IMG/VR virus record: IMGVR_UViG_3300033994_001834
Coordinates: 1 to 27,030 of that record
Length of the DNA: 27,030 bases
Direction: 5' to 3' (one strand)
DNA from: a virus
Below are positions 1-6,621 of this stretch, piece after piece. Made by a program: the position numbers and the translations under genes. How positions within the stretch are numbered: position 1 is the stretch's first letter; the number at the start of each line of letters is the position of its first letter. The notes under the pieces were generated by a model, which was given only the letters and a program-made list of their open reading frames with translations, was not told where the DNA came from and searched no databases.

Positions 1-19
1 CCGCGACTCTTGCAGGATT

Positions 20-424
20 TCAGTCGGGCGCAGGCTCCCAATCGCCGTAACGATTGCGGCGAAACTGCCGGATGTCGGTGAAGCCCAACGACCGGGCCAG
101 CACCACACACTCCGGCGAAAACACAGCAACGGCTTTCGTCGCGTCGAGGTAGCCGTTGGCGATCAAGACCAGCGCCCCGATGCGGGCGAAGCCTCGGCGA
201 CGGTGGAGCGGATCCACGAAGCCCTCAATTGTCTGCAGGCTCCGCCAGATGTGAGTCGCCACCCAGCCGAGCGGCTCGGGGCCGTAGATCACGACCATCG
301 GCGTCTCGGACTCGCAGCGGACAAACTCCTGCTGCATCTCGCTGCCGACGCGGCAGAGGTGCTTCGCCATGAATTCGGCGTCCTCCGGCTCCAGCGTCAG
401 CGGTGATTCGGTCGCGATGAACAT
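20..424 (-). CDS. GNAT-like acetyltransferase domain protein
   Basis: This 134-residue protein looks like a small GNAT-fold N-acyltransferase. The central segment has the order expected of the fold: a strand reading LGWVATHIW, a strand IEGFVDP, then HRRRGFARIG, which resembles the acetyl-CoA pyrophosphate-binding loop (R/Q-x-x-G-x-G/A). A helix and a C-terminal ARSLGFTDI segment, like the usual 'xxGF' end of the fold, follow. I chose the ATG at 424 because AAGGA lies 8 nt upstream; the ATG at 433 has no properly spaced ribosome site. Acceptor substrate is unknown. It is the last gene seen on this transcript, and phages often carry such GNATs as accessory genes. Family call is moderately sure, substrate unassigned. 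Confidence 0.55.
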   Translation of the reverse strand: MFIATESPLTLEPEDAEFMAKHLCRVGSEMQQEFVRCESETPMVVIYGPEPLGWVATHIWRSLQTIEGFVDPLHRRRGFARIGALVLIANGYLDATKAVAVFSPECVVLARSLGFTDIRQFRRNRYGDWEPAPD

Positions 425-497
425 GGGCAGCATCCTTGCTGTCGCGTCAAGCGCCGGGCGGTGCCGTGATCACACACCGCCCGGCGCGACGCTCCGC

Positions 498-803
498 TCA
501 CTCGTAGCGGATGACCGCGAACCATCCGCGACGCGCGGGCGACCAGACGACGGCCTTCTCCACGATCCGGTAGCGGCCGTAGTAACAACACGACCGCAGG
601 GCCGAATCGGGGCTCGCCGTTGAGAAACCGATTCCCTCCCTTCGGCCGCCGTTCCGGCCGCAGTGCCGCAGGATCCCGGTGCGGGCCATCTCTTCCGCAT
701 CCTCCTGGGCCGACGAGATGAACACGCGGCGAGCGTAGACGTTCGTGTCGGCCACGACAGCCGAGGCACAGAGCGCGAGAAGCATCGTCAGGACAAAACG
801 CAT
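498..803 (-). CDS. Small secreted protein of unknown function
   Basis: The 101-residue product begins with a clear signal peptide: MRF, then a hydrophobic stretch LTMLLALCASAVVA, with likely signal peptidase I cleavage after VVA before DTN. The mature part is about 80 residues with a CC pair and a further Cys (RHCGRNGG), so a disulphide is possible outside the cytoplasm. The start is well supported by AAGGAG 8 nt before the ATG. I recognise no domain. A secreted protein at the edge of an early phage operon could be a lysogenic conversion or envelope-acting factor, but that is inference only. Confidence 0.6.
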   Translation of the reverse strand: MRFVLTMLLALCASAVVADTNVYARRVFISSAQEDAEEMARTGILRHCGRNGGRREGIGFSTASPDSALRSCCYYGRYRIVEKAVVWSPARRGWFAVIRYE

Positions 804-878
804 AGGTCACTCTCCTTAGTGAAAACGCCGCCGATCCGCTGGCGGCCGTGGCGGGATGTTCGCAAGTCCGTCAAGCGA

Positions 879-1121
879 TCAACGCAGCGCCCGCATCGCG
901 GCGAGGTGCCGTTCGCGGACTTCTAGCTTGCGCTGCTCGATCTCGTCTGGTGTGGGATCGATCTCCACGCGTGCGAACCGCGACCGCCGTGGCGGCAGCT
1001 TGTGTCGCTGCCGCCACGAACGGATCGCGGTCCGAGACACGCCGAAGTGCTCGGCGATTTCATCCATCGTCACACCGTCAGACCACAACCGAAATAACTC
1101 TGGCACGTCAGGGCAAGTCAT
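879..1121 (-). CDS. Small helix-turn-helix protein
   Basis: This 80-residue protein has an N-terminal helix-turn-helix of the Hin/GcrA/terminase-small-subunit type: a first helix near residues 18-25 (MDEIAEHF), a turn GVSR and a recognition helix TAIRSWRQRHKL. A basic linker (PPRRSRFAR) and an acidic-basic helix that may be coiled follow. The ATG shares one base with the clamp stop codon (TGATG), so the two are translationally coupled. It could be a transcription regulator or a DNA-packaging or replication accessory protein; the sequence does not decide between these. Confidence 0.6.
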   Translation of the reverse strand: MTCPDVPELFRLWSDGVTMDEIAEHFGVSRTAIRSWRQRHKLPPRRSRFARVEIDPTPDEIEQRKLEVRERHLAAMRALR

Positions 1122-2242
1122 CAGTCATTCGCCAGTGGGGCGATCACTCCTGTGAAGTCTTCGGAACGGAACACAACCGAACCGCCAGCGCCCTTCGCCT
1201 GGATGCTGACTGTGGGCTCGCCGTCGGCGGGCAACCCTTCGAGGAACTGCTTCACGAACTTCGGGTCGAGCTTCACCGAGCACGGCGTACCGGCCTCAAC
1301 GACAGGGCAGAAGACGCTGGACTCACCCACGCCGCTCGACTGCCCGTGCAGCCGGAGGCCGTCAGGGGAGAACGTGAAATCCACGCCGCGGCTGGACTCG
1401 CTCGTGCAGATGGCCGCGGCCGTGGTCGCCGCCATCAACTCACTGATGAGCACCGTCGTCGGCTCTGTGTCGTACTCCTTCACCTTGTCACGCCAGCTAG
1501 GGAAGCGACCATCGATGAGCCGAGCCGCCACGCGGATCCCGGGGGTGGTCGCCACCAACTCGGACGCGTTGGCGTCGATCTGCACGGCCACCTCGCCGGA
1601 GCCGCTCACGATCTTCGCCAGGATTCCCATCGCCCTGGCGGGCACCAGCGTCTCGGAGTCATCGACCGAGAGGTCGTGCTCCATCTCGACAATCGAAATG
1701 CGGCGGCCGTCCGTTGCGACGAAGTGCACGACGCCGTCGTTCACCTCGATCTGCACGGCCGACAGGGCAAACCGCGTGCTATCGTCGGCGTGGGCGTAAA
1801 CCACGCCATTCACCGCGCGGCGGAACTGGTCCGTCGGCAGCCGAGTGATCGACGGGGCATCCGGCATCTCGCCCGCCGGGTACTCCGCGGCGTCTTCGGT
1901 CGGCAGCACCCAGGTGCCCGTCTGTGTGGCGATCTTGCACGAGTTGCCGCTGCTGGTGATCTGCAGCTCCTCGCACGTGATCGCATTCAGGATCGCATCC
2001 AGCCGGTTGAACGGCAGGAGCAGAGCCGGGGCGTCAAACCCGGGGAGGTCCGCGTCGATCCGCAGTTCGCCGTCCGAGGCGGTCAGCAGGCCGTCGGCCA
2101 GCCGCACGCTTTGCAGGATCGCCCGCGGCGACCTCTTAGGGACGGCGTCTCTGACCGTGGCCAACGCCTTCCGCAGCGTCGCGACGTTCAACACCGTGCC
2201 AGTAGGCGAACTCCGTCGCTTTCTTTCGGCTATCGCTGTCAT
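1121..2242 (-). CDS. dnaN: DNA polymerase III beta subunit (sliding clamp)
   Basis: The 373-residue product has the length and three-domain layout of bacterial beta clamps, which encircle DNA as dimers and tether the polymerase. Recognisable segments are the N-terminal strand and helix LRKALATVRDAVPKR, the first-domain turn LTASDGELRI, the middle-domain motif FVATDGRRISIVE (like the family's 'lvATDgHRLa'), the segment ARLIDGRFPSWRD (family 'RLiEGkFPdY'), and a C-terminal VIAPL-type end close to the peptide-binding pocket. The ATG at 2242 is preceded by AAAGGA at 8 nt. No polymerase gene is seen here, so this clamp may recruit the host replicase or another phage polymerase. It lies downstream of the initiator and helicase genes, which fits a replication operon. 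Confidence 0.93.
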   Translation of the reverse strand: MTAIAERKRRSSPTGTVLNVATLRKALATVRDAVPKRSPRAILQSVRLADGLLTASDGELRIDADLPGFDAPALLLPFNRLDAILNAITCEELQITSSGNSCKIATQTGTWVLPTEDAAEYPAGEMPDAPSITRLPTDQFRRAVNGVVYAHADDSTRFALSAVQIEVNDGVVHFVATDGRRISIVEMEHDLSVDDSETLVPARAMGILAKIVSGSGEVAVQIDANASELVATTPGIRVAARLIDGRFPSWRDKVKEYDTEPTTVLISELMAATTAAAICTSESSRGVDFTFSPDGLRLHGQSSGVGESSVFCPVVEAGTPCSVKLDPKFVKQFLEGLPADGEPTVSIQAKGAGGSVVFRSEDFTGVIAPLAND

Positions 2243-2351
2243 TTCTCAAGTCCTTTCGAGAGAGTGAGACACCAACCATCACCCCCACGGCGAACGTCGC
2301 CGCGTGGAGAATTGCACCGAGCGAGACACAGACCCACGCTTCAATGGTCAC
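2136..2351 (-). CDS. Small membrane protein overlapping the clamp gene
   Basis: A 71-residue reading frame starts at GTG 2351 with an excellent ribosome site (GGAGG, 6 nt spacing) and overlaps the end of the preceding gene by 11 nt, as other genes of this operon do. Residues 6-30 are hydrophobic (WVCVSLGAILHAATFAVGVMVGVSL), followed by SRKDLR, so a single membrane helix is likely. Its last third (about 107 nt) overlaps the start of the clamp gene in another frame and is low-complexity basic, so the functional part is probably the helix. No homologue recognised. Phage membrane microproteins of this kind include superinfection-exclusion and lysis-timing factors; none is specifically indicated. 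Confidence 0.45.
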   Translation of the reverse strand: MTIEAWVCVSLGAILHAATFAVGVMVGVSLSRKDLRNDSDSRKKATEFAYWHGVERRDAAEGVGHGQRRRP

Positions 2352-2532
2352 TGTGGGCCTCCATTCGCTCTATGGCGGCCGCGAGCACTCCGATGCGGTC
2401 TCGGTAGGTCTCCAGCCGCAAAGCCGCCATGCGCAAAACCAGAGCCGTATCGAGCGATGTACGCTCGTCCAAGGCGTGCCGGTCGCACAGCTTGATGATT
2501 TCGTCAACGCCTACCGGGCGGTGCATGGTCAT
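2341..2532 (-). CDS. Small hypothetical protein (63 aa)
   Basis: I place the start at ATG 2532, where it overlaps the stop of the preceding winged-helix gene as ATGA; a longer frame reaching 2658 would only be a shadow of that gene. The 63 residues are mostly helical: IIKLCDRHALDERTSLDTALVLRMAALRLETYRDRIGVLAAAIERMEAH. It looks like a small helical bundle or coiled-coil protein. Its function is unknown; position in the replication operon is the only clue. Confidence 0.6.
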   Translation of the reverse strand: MTMHRPVGVDEIIKLCDRHALDERTSLDTALVLRMAALRLETYRDRIGVLAAAIERMEAHSDH

Positions 2533-2765
2533 AGCGCGGCCTCCGTCGGGCGAATCGTGCGCGAGGCGTTCGGCTCCCACGTCACAAGCCCGTAGGTCTT
2601 GAGCCGCTTCAGGTGAATCGCCGCCGCGTTCGGGCTCGTCCAGCCGAACCGGGCGCACACCTCGCGAAACGTCAGCCCGTAGCCGCGTGCCTCGAATTCG
2701 TCGCGGATGAAGTCAAAGACCTCCCGCTGCCTGTCCGTGATCCTGTGTTCCGAATCAACCGTCAC
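2529..2765 (-). CDS. LexA-type winged-helix DNA-binding protein
   Basis: The 78-residue product matches the N-terminal DNA-binding domain of LexA. It has ITDRQREVFDFIRDEFEARGY (LexA 'LTxRQxEVLxfIxxxixxxGypPTxREI'), then LTFREVCARFGWTSPNAAAIHLKRLKTYGLV and a wing ending in ASRTIRP. The protease half of LexA (Ala-Gly cleavage site, Ser-Lys dyad) is absent, so it cannot self-cleave. The GTG start has GGAGG at 6 nt spacing, and it overlaps the initiator gene end by 11 nt. It may repress host SOS-type sites or phage promoters, or act with the adjacent origin. The fold call is good; the target is unknown. Confidence 0.75.
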   Translation of the reverse strand: MTVDSEHRITDRQREVFDFIRDEFEARGYGLTFREVCARFGWTSPNAAAIHLKRLKTYGLVTWEPNASRTIRPTEAAL

Positions 2766-3396
2766 TGCGCACCTCCTCCGTGAGTGTGTTCACCTGTGCA
2801 ACCGGGGAAGCCGCGCGGCCGTCCCCCTCCTCGCCCGACAGAGTGCCGGGGTTGCCCCCGCCGGGCGTTTCCGAAACGCCCCGGCAGGGGGCTGATTTAC
2901 CCTGTATCTCTCTCTTGGTAATTACTGAATTACCAAGAGAGATACTTGATAAGCGCACACGGCTCGTGTGCGCTCCGTACACCGCTCGTGTGCGCTGCGC
3001 ACACCGCTCGTGTGCGCTCCGTACACCGCTCGTGTGCGCCCCCGTACACGGCTCGTGTGCGCCCCGTACACCGCTCGTGTGCGCCCCAATGGTGGGGAGA
3101 ATCTCGTATTGCCTTCTGGACGACCGTCCATCGGTTGGCAGTTCGGCGAGGGCTCCGGCCTCGACCAGTTGCCGCACACCACGCATCGCGGCGTTGGGCT
3201 GTACGCCCAGCATCTTGGCCGCGCCGCGGAAGCTGAACGAGACGGTGCACTTGTCGAAACTCGCCCAATAGAGGGCGTAGCAGAGCATCAGACGCCCTTC
3301 GCTACGCAGCCGGGCCACGATGCCAGCCTCGATCAAAGCCCGGTGACGGCGGCGGAGTTCGCCCTTCGCGGATGGGTCTCGCTTCTTCTCAGCCAT
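2755..3396 (-). CDS. Replication initiator, lambda O-like, containing the origin
   Basis: The 213-residue product has a winged-helix region at residues 30-100 (MLCYALYWASFDK, then FSFRGAAKMLGVQPNAAMRGV, wing LPTDGRSSRRQYEIL), like phage and plasmid initiators. Residues about 105-147 are encoded by six DNA repeats of 22-23 bp. Because the period is not a multiple of three, the peptide reads the same DNA in shifting frames (GAHTSGVR, GAHEPCT, AQRTRAVY). The remainder is low-complexity and probably disordered. It overlaps the end of the primase-helicase gene by 8 nt. The layout (DNA-binding domain, iteron-encoded linker, short C-terminal part, helicase gene adjacent) is that of lambda gpO. The role is inferred from architecture, not from a recognised family signature. 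Confidence 0.7.
   Translation of the reverse strand: MAEKKRDPSAKGELRRRHRALIEAGIVARLRSEGRLMLCYALYWASFDKCTVSFSFRGAAKMLGVQPNAAMRGVRQLVEAGALAELPTDGRSSRRQYEILPTIGAHTSGVRGAHEPCTGAHTSGVRSAHERCAQRTRAVYGAHTSRVRLSSISLGNSVITKREIQGKSAPCRGVSETPGGGNPGTLSGEEGDGRAASPVAQVNTLTEEVRSDG
2855..2891. repeat. GC-rich hairpin in the 3' part of the initiator gene
   Basis: The arms CCCCC-GCCGGGCGTTTC (2855-2871) and GAAACGCCCCGGC-A-GGGGG (2873-2891) pair almost fully, with one extra C and one extra A on the right arm. It lies inside the coding region, so it is unlikely to be the gene's own terminator, and no T-run follows. It may be part of the origin. Confidence 0.75.
2904..2945. repeat. AT-rich inverted repeat beside the iterons
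   Basis: A perfect 15-bp inverted repeat (2909-2923 and 2928-2942, arm AATTACCAAGAGAGA on the right) flanks the 4-base centre ACTG. Beyond it TAC recurs on the left displaced by two bases. It begins 14 bp from the first iteron core and is strikingly AT-rich against its GC-rich surroundings. By analogy with lambda ori this would be the duplex-unwinding part of the origin. Confidence 0.85.
2957..3084. repeat. Six iterons of 17 bp, period 22-23 bp
   Basis: Cores read ACACSGCTCGTGTGCGC and occupy 2957-2973, 2979-2995, 3001-3017, 3023-3039, 3046-3062 and 3068-3084. Steps are 22, 22, 22, 23 and 22 bp, close to two helical turns, with 5-6 bp spacers (mostly CCGT-ended). All six cores are identical except position 5 (G in units 1 and 5, C in the others). 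Each holds an ACAC...GTGT dyad; in units 1 and 3 it extends to GCGCACAC...GTGTGCGC. The array is inside the initiator gene. Such iterons bind replication initiators in lambda and many plasmids. Confidence 0.9.
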
Positions 3397-5143
3397 TGCC
3401 AGCCCCCCAGGAGACGTTTGAGAACTCCGGGTACTCGGCGGCTACGTTCTCCTCGAACGTCTGGTACTGCCCGTGGAACCACAGTTCCACGTCGTTCCGC
3501 TGCCCCTGCCGCAGCTTCTTGCAGTGCCACTTCACGAGCACCTCGCCTTCGCCGCCGACCTCGGGCGTCCGCTCGCCGAAGAGGAAGTTGTCCACGTCGA
3601 AATCAATCTGATTGCTGCCCTTGCCTATGTTCCCGATCTCGGTGCTGCTATCGACGCCCTTCGCGATGTTGGTGACCAGCAGGCACGCGAGGTTTCGAGT
3701 GTTCGTGATCTCGCGGAGTTTCTGCAGAACTTCGTTGATCTCGGTCGTTTTGTCTGGGTAAGACCGCGTGCTGCGCACGAGTTGGAGGTAGTCCACGATC
3801 AGAAGTTTCACGCCGTCCTTTTCGACGGCCCGTTCGATGCGGTCGATGATGAGCGGCGGTTCGATGAGCTTGAGCCGGTCGCCGATTGAGTTGGCGAGGT
3901 CGGCTCCGATCTGCCGCGAGCCGTCCGCCTTCTTGATGATTTGTTGGAGCGTGAGCCCGTTGGCCTCGCCGCCCCACAGAGTGATCGCACGGGCCGCAAG
4001 CGCCGCCCGCGTCATCTCGCCCAGGCACCACGCCGCCACGAGGTCGCCCTGGCTCTTGAGGGCCGACAGGGCGAGTTGCAGCGCGAGGGCGCTCTTGCCG
4101 ACGCCGGGGGCCGCCGCCACCGCCGTCATCTGGCCCAGCGGCAGCCCGCCGTCGAAGAGCCGGTCGAGGGACGTGATGCCGGTCGCCAGCGCCGGGGTCT
4201 CTTCCTGCCGCACCCAGGCGTCGATCGCGTCCACCAGCGTCGGCGTTTTCGTCTCGGTCTCGGCGTCGGCCACCGGGTGGGCCTCTTCGGCCGGGCCGAG
4301 CACTGGGAGCCGCTGCCGCTTCCACGCGTTCGCGATCTGCCGCGGGCAGTCGTCAAGGTCGTCCTGGCGGAGGCCGACCGACCGCATCCGGCGCATGATC
4401 AGCGTCGTGGCCTCGGCAACGCTCCACCCACGGGCCGCGAGGTCGCAGGCCACGCAAAACATCGTCTGCCGCCGCCCGGCGGTCATCACGTAGCCCTCTT
4501 CGAGGAACCGACGCGAGAGTTCGCTCAAGCTCTTCGGCGCAACCACGATCGACTGCGCGGCCTGCCGCTGGAACCGCTTCAGGTCGTAGACCCGTGTCGG
4601 GTCGCAGTCTTTGAGAACCGCCAGCGGCCTTTGCTCGTGCTTCCAATTCACGAAGCCCGGCAGCCGCATAATCCGCGGCCAATCGCACACGCTTTGGTCG
4701 GAGCCGAGAGCCCCCGCCAGCGCTTTCATCCGCTCGTGCCACGCGTCGGCGTCCGTCATCGGCTGCGAGAGCCGCCACCACGCGTGCACGCCGCCGCCGC
4801 TCTCAAGGATCGCCGTCGGCCACGGGAGGTCGGCGGCCTTGATCCTCGCGTAGGCGTCTTCGAGCACGATGCCGCCGTCGAAATCGGCGAACAGGCAGCG
4901 GGCCAGGGCGACGCCTTCGGCTTGGCTGGAGCCCTTCGCCTTCCTCGGGTTCGCCCCGAAGTAACTGTGCACCCGAAGGTGGTCGTCGCTGTTGAGCCTT
5001 TCCAGCCACTCAACGATGTCGGGGATCTCGGTGAGCGTAGACCACCGACGGCCAGCCGCGGGGGGCAGCGGCCTGAATTCGATGATGTCGTCGGGCTCAA
5101 AGATCGAGCCGAGGAAATCGATGCACTGGGAGAGAGCGTCCAT
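3389..5143 (-). CDS. Primase-DnaB-type helicase fusion
   Basis: The 584-residue protein joins two replication modules. Residues 1-200 resemble a RepB-type archaeo-eukaryotic primase: FADFDGG (85-91, candidate metal-binding Asp87 and Asp89), SGGGVHAWW (115-123) and RIMRLPGFVNWK (157-168). After a linker, residues 300-560 are a RecA-fold SF4 helicase: GITSLDRLFDGGLPLG, Walker A APGVGKS (345-351), CLGEM (373-377), Walker B LLIVDYLQL (447-455), and NIAKG near 492. Start at ATG 5143 is favoured by GAAAGG just upstream and avoids overlap with the previous gene. It would unwind the fork and prime synthesis, probably loaded by the adjacent initiator. Function is confident; loading partner is inferred. 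Confidence 0.9.
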   Translation of the reverse strand: MDALSQCIDFLGSIFEPDDIIEFRPLPPAAGRRWSTLTEIPDIVEWLERLNSDDHLRVHSYFGANPRKAKGSSQAEGVALARCLFADFDGGIVLEDAYARIKAADLPWPTAILESGGGVHAWWRLSQPMTDADAWHERMKALAGALGSDQSVCDWPRIMRLPGFVNWKHEQRPLAVLKDCDPTRVYDLKRFQRQAAQSIVVAPKSLSELSRRFLEEGYVMTAGRRQTMFCVACDLAARGWSVAEATTLIMRRMRSVGLRQDDLDDCPRQIANAWKRQRLPVLGPAEEAHPVADAETETKTPTLVDAIDAWVRQEETPALATGITSLDRLFDGGLPLGQMTAVAAAPGVGKSALALQLALSALKSQGDLVAAWCLGEMTRAALAARAITLWGGEANGLTLQQIIKKADGSRQIGADLANSIGDRLKLIEPPLIIDRIERAVEKDGVKLLIVDYLQLVRSTRSYPDKTTEINEVLQKLREITNTRNLACLLVTNIAKGVDSSTEIGNIGKGSNQIDFDVDNFLFGERTPEVGGEGEVLVKWHCKKLRQGQRNDVELWFHGQYQTFEENVAAEYPEFSNVSWGAGNG

Positions 5144-5154
5144 GCTGTTGCCTT

Positions 5155-5622
5155 TCAAAACGCGTCCGACGGATGACAGAAGCGAACGTGATCCTTGTGG
5201 ATCGTGTAGAAGTCGCACTCGCGCCCCTGAATCGGGTCGCGGCGGCGCTCGATCTGCCAGAGATGCCGCTTCCATCCGTAGACCACGGCGGCGTGCGTGC
5301 GGCTGGCGTTCTCAATGATGTAGGCCAGTACCGGGTCGTCGGCCTTTGAGTCTTCCTTGTAGACCTCGTCCACGATGACCGTGTCGTAGGGGTAGTCCTC
5401 GCGACAGGTGAAATGCAGATTGGTCCGCACTTTGTGCTCGACGCGGCCCTGCACCATGATGTCGCCCGTGTCTCCGTACTCGCGGCGCACCGTGGCGTCG
5501 GGCCTCACCGACTCAGGCGGCAGCCATATCTGCCATCCCTTGTCGCGGAGCCGCGAAGCGAACTCGTTCACGGCGATGCGGCTCGTGGAGAGGTCGCGAA
5601 TGAATTGCTGGTCGTCTTTCAT
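5155..5622 (-). CDS. Putative PD-(D/E)XK nuclease-fold phage protein
   Basis: The 155-residue product starts at ATG 5622 with AAAGGA 8 nt upstream. Around residues 53-64 it has GDIMVQGRVEHK, where Asp54 and Glu62-x-Lys64 fit the D...ExK signature of PD-(D/E)XK nucleases. The helix EFASRLRDKGWQIWLPPE before it and DTVIVDEVYK after it fit the strand-helix order of that fold. The C-terminal part is aromatic- and charge-rich (VVYGWKRHLWQIERR). It sits between a recombinase and the helicase gene. A resolvase or recombination nuclease role is possible. The motif is short and the family call is tentative; gene reality is strong. Confidence 0.5.
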   Translation of the reverse strand: MKDDQQFIRDLSTSRIAVNEFASRLRDKGWQIWLPPESVRPDATVRREYGDTGDIMVQGRVEHKVRTNLHFTCREDYPYDTVIVDEVYKEDSKADDPVLAYIIENASRTHAAVVYGWKRHLWQIERRRDPIQGRECDFYTIHKDHVRFCHPSDAF

Positions 5623-5648
5623 GGGCGCAATCCTTTGCTGCCGTCGGT

Positions 5649-6473
5649 CTAGAGAATGGCGGGCGTCCGTGGTGTCTTGGTTCGCAACTGGCTCCAATCG
5701 CAATAGGCTTGCTCGAACAGGGCAGGCGACCGATGCCCCAGGTGGAGCCGTCCGGTCCCGGCCTTTTCCATCTCGCAGTGAGTCGCGCCGCTGCGCCTCA
5801 ACCACTTCGAGCTGCCGCCGATGCCGACGCTGTCGAGAAGCAGCCGCATGTGCCGCATTGCCATCCGTCGCTTGCAGACCCAGCCGAGGATCCTGCCGTC
5901 GGGCGACTTCGCGAGCATCGCGTCGATCAACGTCAGGCACGCGGGCGTGAGCGGTCGCACGATCGGGTCGCCCGTCTTGCTCTGAGTCCACGACAGCGTG
6001 TCGCCGTCGAGGTGGTCGCGGGTGAACGCCATCACGTCGCCGAACCTCGCGCCGGTCTCGTAGCCGACGAGAATCCAGCAGGCGAGGAACTCGCCAAGAT
6101 CAGCACCGCCGCGGAGCCGCGTCCCACGCTTCGCCTGTGCGGCGGCGATCAAGTTCTTGAGTTGCCCCAGCGTCCACGCCTTCGTCGGCTTCCGCCGTGC
6201 CTTCATCTTCAGGATGCCACGCGGCGCGGCATCCACGAGACCGCGGTCATAGGCCCAGTTCCAGAGCGTGAGGAGCACGCCGCGCTCCGCCCTGGCCGTC
6301 AGGCCGCTGACTTCCTCGACTCGTTTTGTCAGCCAGCGATTCACCCGCTCGACCGAGAGCGTGCCGACGCGGCCCGCGATCCTGGCGACGTTCGACGCGT
6401 AGTGCTGCGAGACGATTCGTTCGGCAAGGTAGAGCGGAGCGATTTCCGCGAAGGTCGTGATGTTCTTTTTCAT
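5649..6473 (-). CDS. Tyrosine recombinase (second integrase of the window)
   Basis: The 274-residue product has a core-binding region at residues 1-90 and a catalytic domain after TLGQLKNLIAAA. Catalytic positions visible are Arg143 in TGARFGDVM, Lys166 in SKTG, Arg226 in KWLRRSGAT, His246 in LGHRSP and Tyr257 in EQAYCDW. The usual first His of the HxxR box is Lys223. Spacing and order match the phage integrase family, which cuts and rejoins DNA at core sites through a 3'-phosphotyrosine. Unlike a typical integrase it is embedded in the early operon and co-oriented with replication genes. It might resolve phage multimers rather than integrate; this is unresolved. Confidence 0.88.
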   Translation of the reverse strand: MKKNITTFAEIAPLYLAERIVSQHYASNVARIAGRVGTLSVERVNRWLTKRVEEVSGLTARAERGVLLTLWNWAYDRGLVDAAPRGILKMKARRKPTKAWTLGQLKNLIAAAQAKRGTRLRGGADLGEFLACWILVGYETGARFGDVMAFTRDHLDGDTLSWTQSKTGDPIVRPLTPACLTLIDAMLAKSPDGRILGWVCKRRMAMRHMRLLLDSVGIGGSSKWLRRSGATHCEMEKAGTGRLHLGHRSPALFEQAYCDWSQLRTKTPRTPAIL

Positions 6474-6576
6474 GGTGCTTCTTCAATGGGCTTCAATCGA
6501 ACAAGCTCCCGCCGACCGACTTGCACGGTCGCCGCCTGGGCGATGAGCCCCGGCTCACACTTTGTTCGGGAAACCA

Positions 6577-6609
6577 GCCGCGGCGGCGCTGTGGCGACGC
6601 CGCCGCGGC
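6577..6609 (-). terminator. GC-rich hairpin after the SSB-like gene
   Basis: Two 12-bp arms (6577-6588 and 6598-6609, GCCGCGGCGGCG and its complement) flank a 9-nt loop, 13 bp past the SSB-like stop codon. In minus-strand RNA it is followed by UGGUUUCCC, a poor U-tract. It may terminate or attenuate transcription into the recombinase gene. The rest of the 6474-6621 gap shows nothing else I can name. Confidence 0.45.
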
Positions 6610-6621
6610 GGGCGAAATCGA

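Larger units (their letters stand above)
2855..3084. other. Candidate phage replication origin
   Basis: Three elements stand in a row within one gene: an iteron array, an AT-rich inverted repeat, and a GC-rich hairpin. The flanking genes encode an initiator-like protein and a replicative helicase-primase. Lambda ori has iterons in gene O followed by an AT-rich region. The combination makes this the best origin candidate in the window; binding or replication has not been shown. Confidence 0.7.

Noticed and set aside
848-2407. A 519-codon plus-strand open frame
   Set aside because: It lies antisense to the clear sliding clamp and its neighbours. It is Arg/Ala-rich, with no domain, and is the shadow expected in high-GC DNA.
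2957-3084. CRISPR-like array
   Set aside because: The units are 17 bp with 5-6 bp near-identical spacers, far too short for spacers; the array is inside a coding gene with no cas genes.
2922-3268. Extra open frames across the repeat array on both strands
   Set aside because: The repeat lacks stop codons in several frames, so these frames are by-products; only the 2755-3396 frame has a proper start, domain and operon position.
3941-5176. A 411-codon plus-strand open frame
   Set aside because: Antisense to the primase-helicase fusion; composition is Arg/Pro/Ala/His-rich with no motif or ribosome site.
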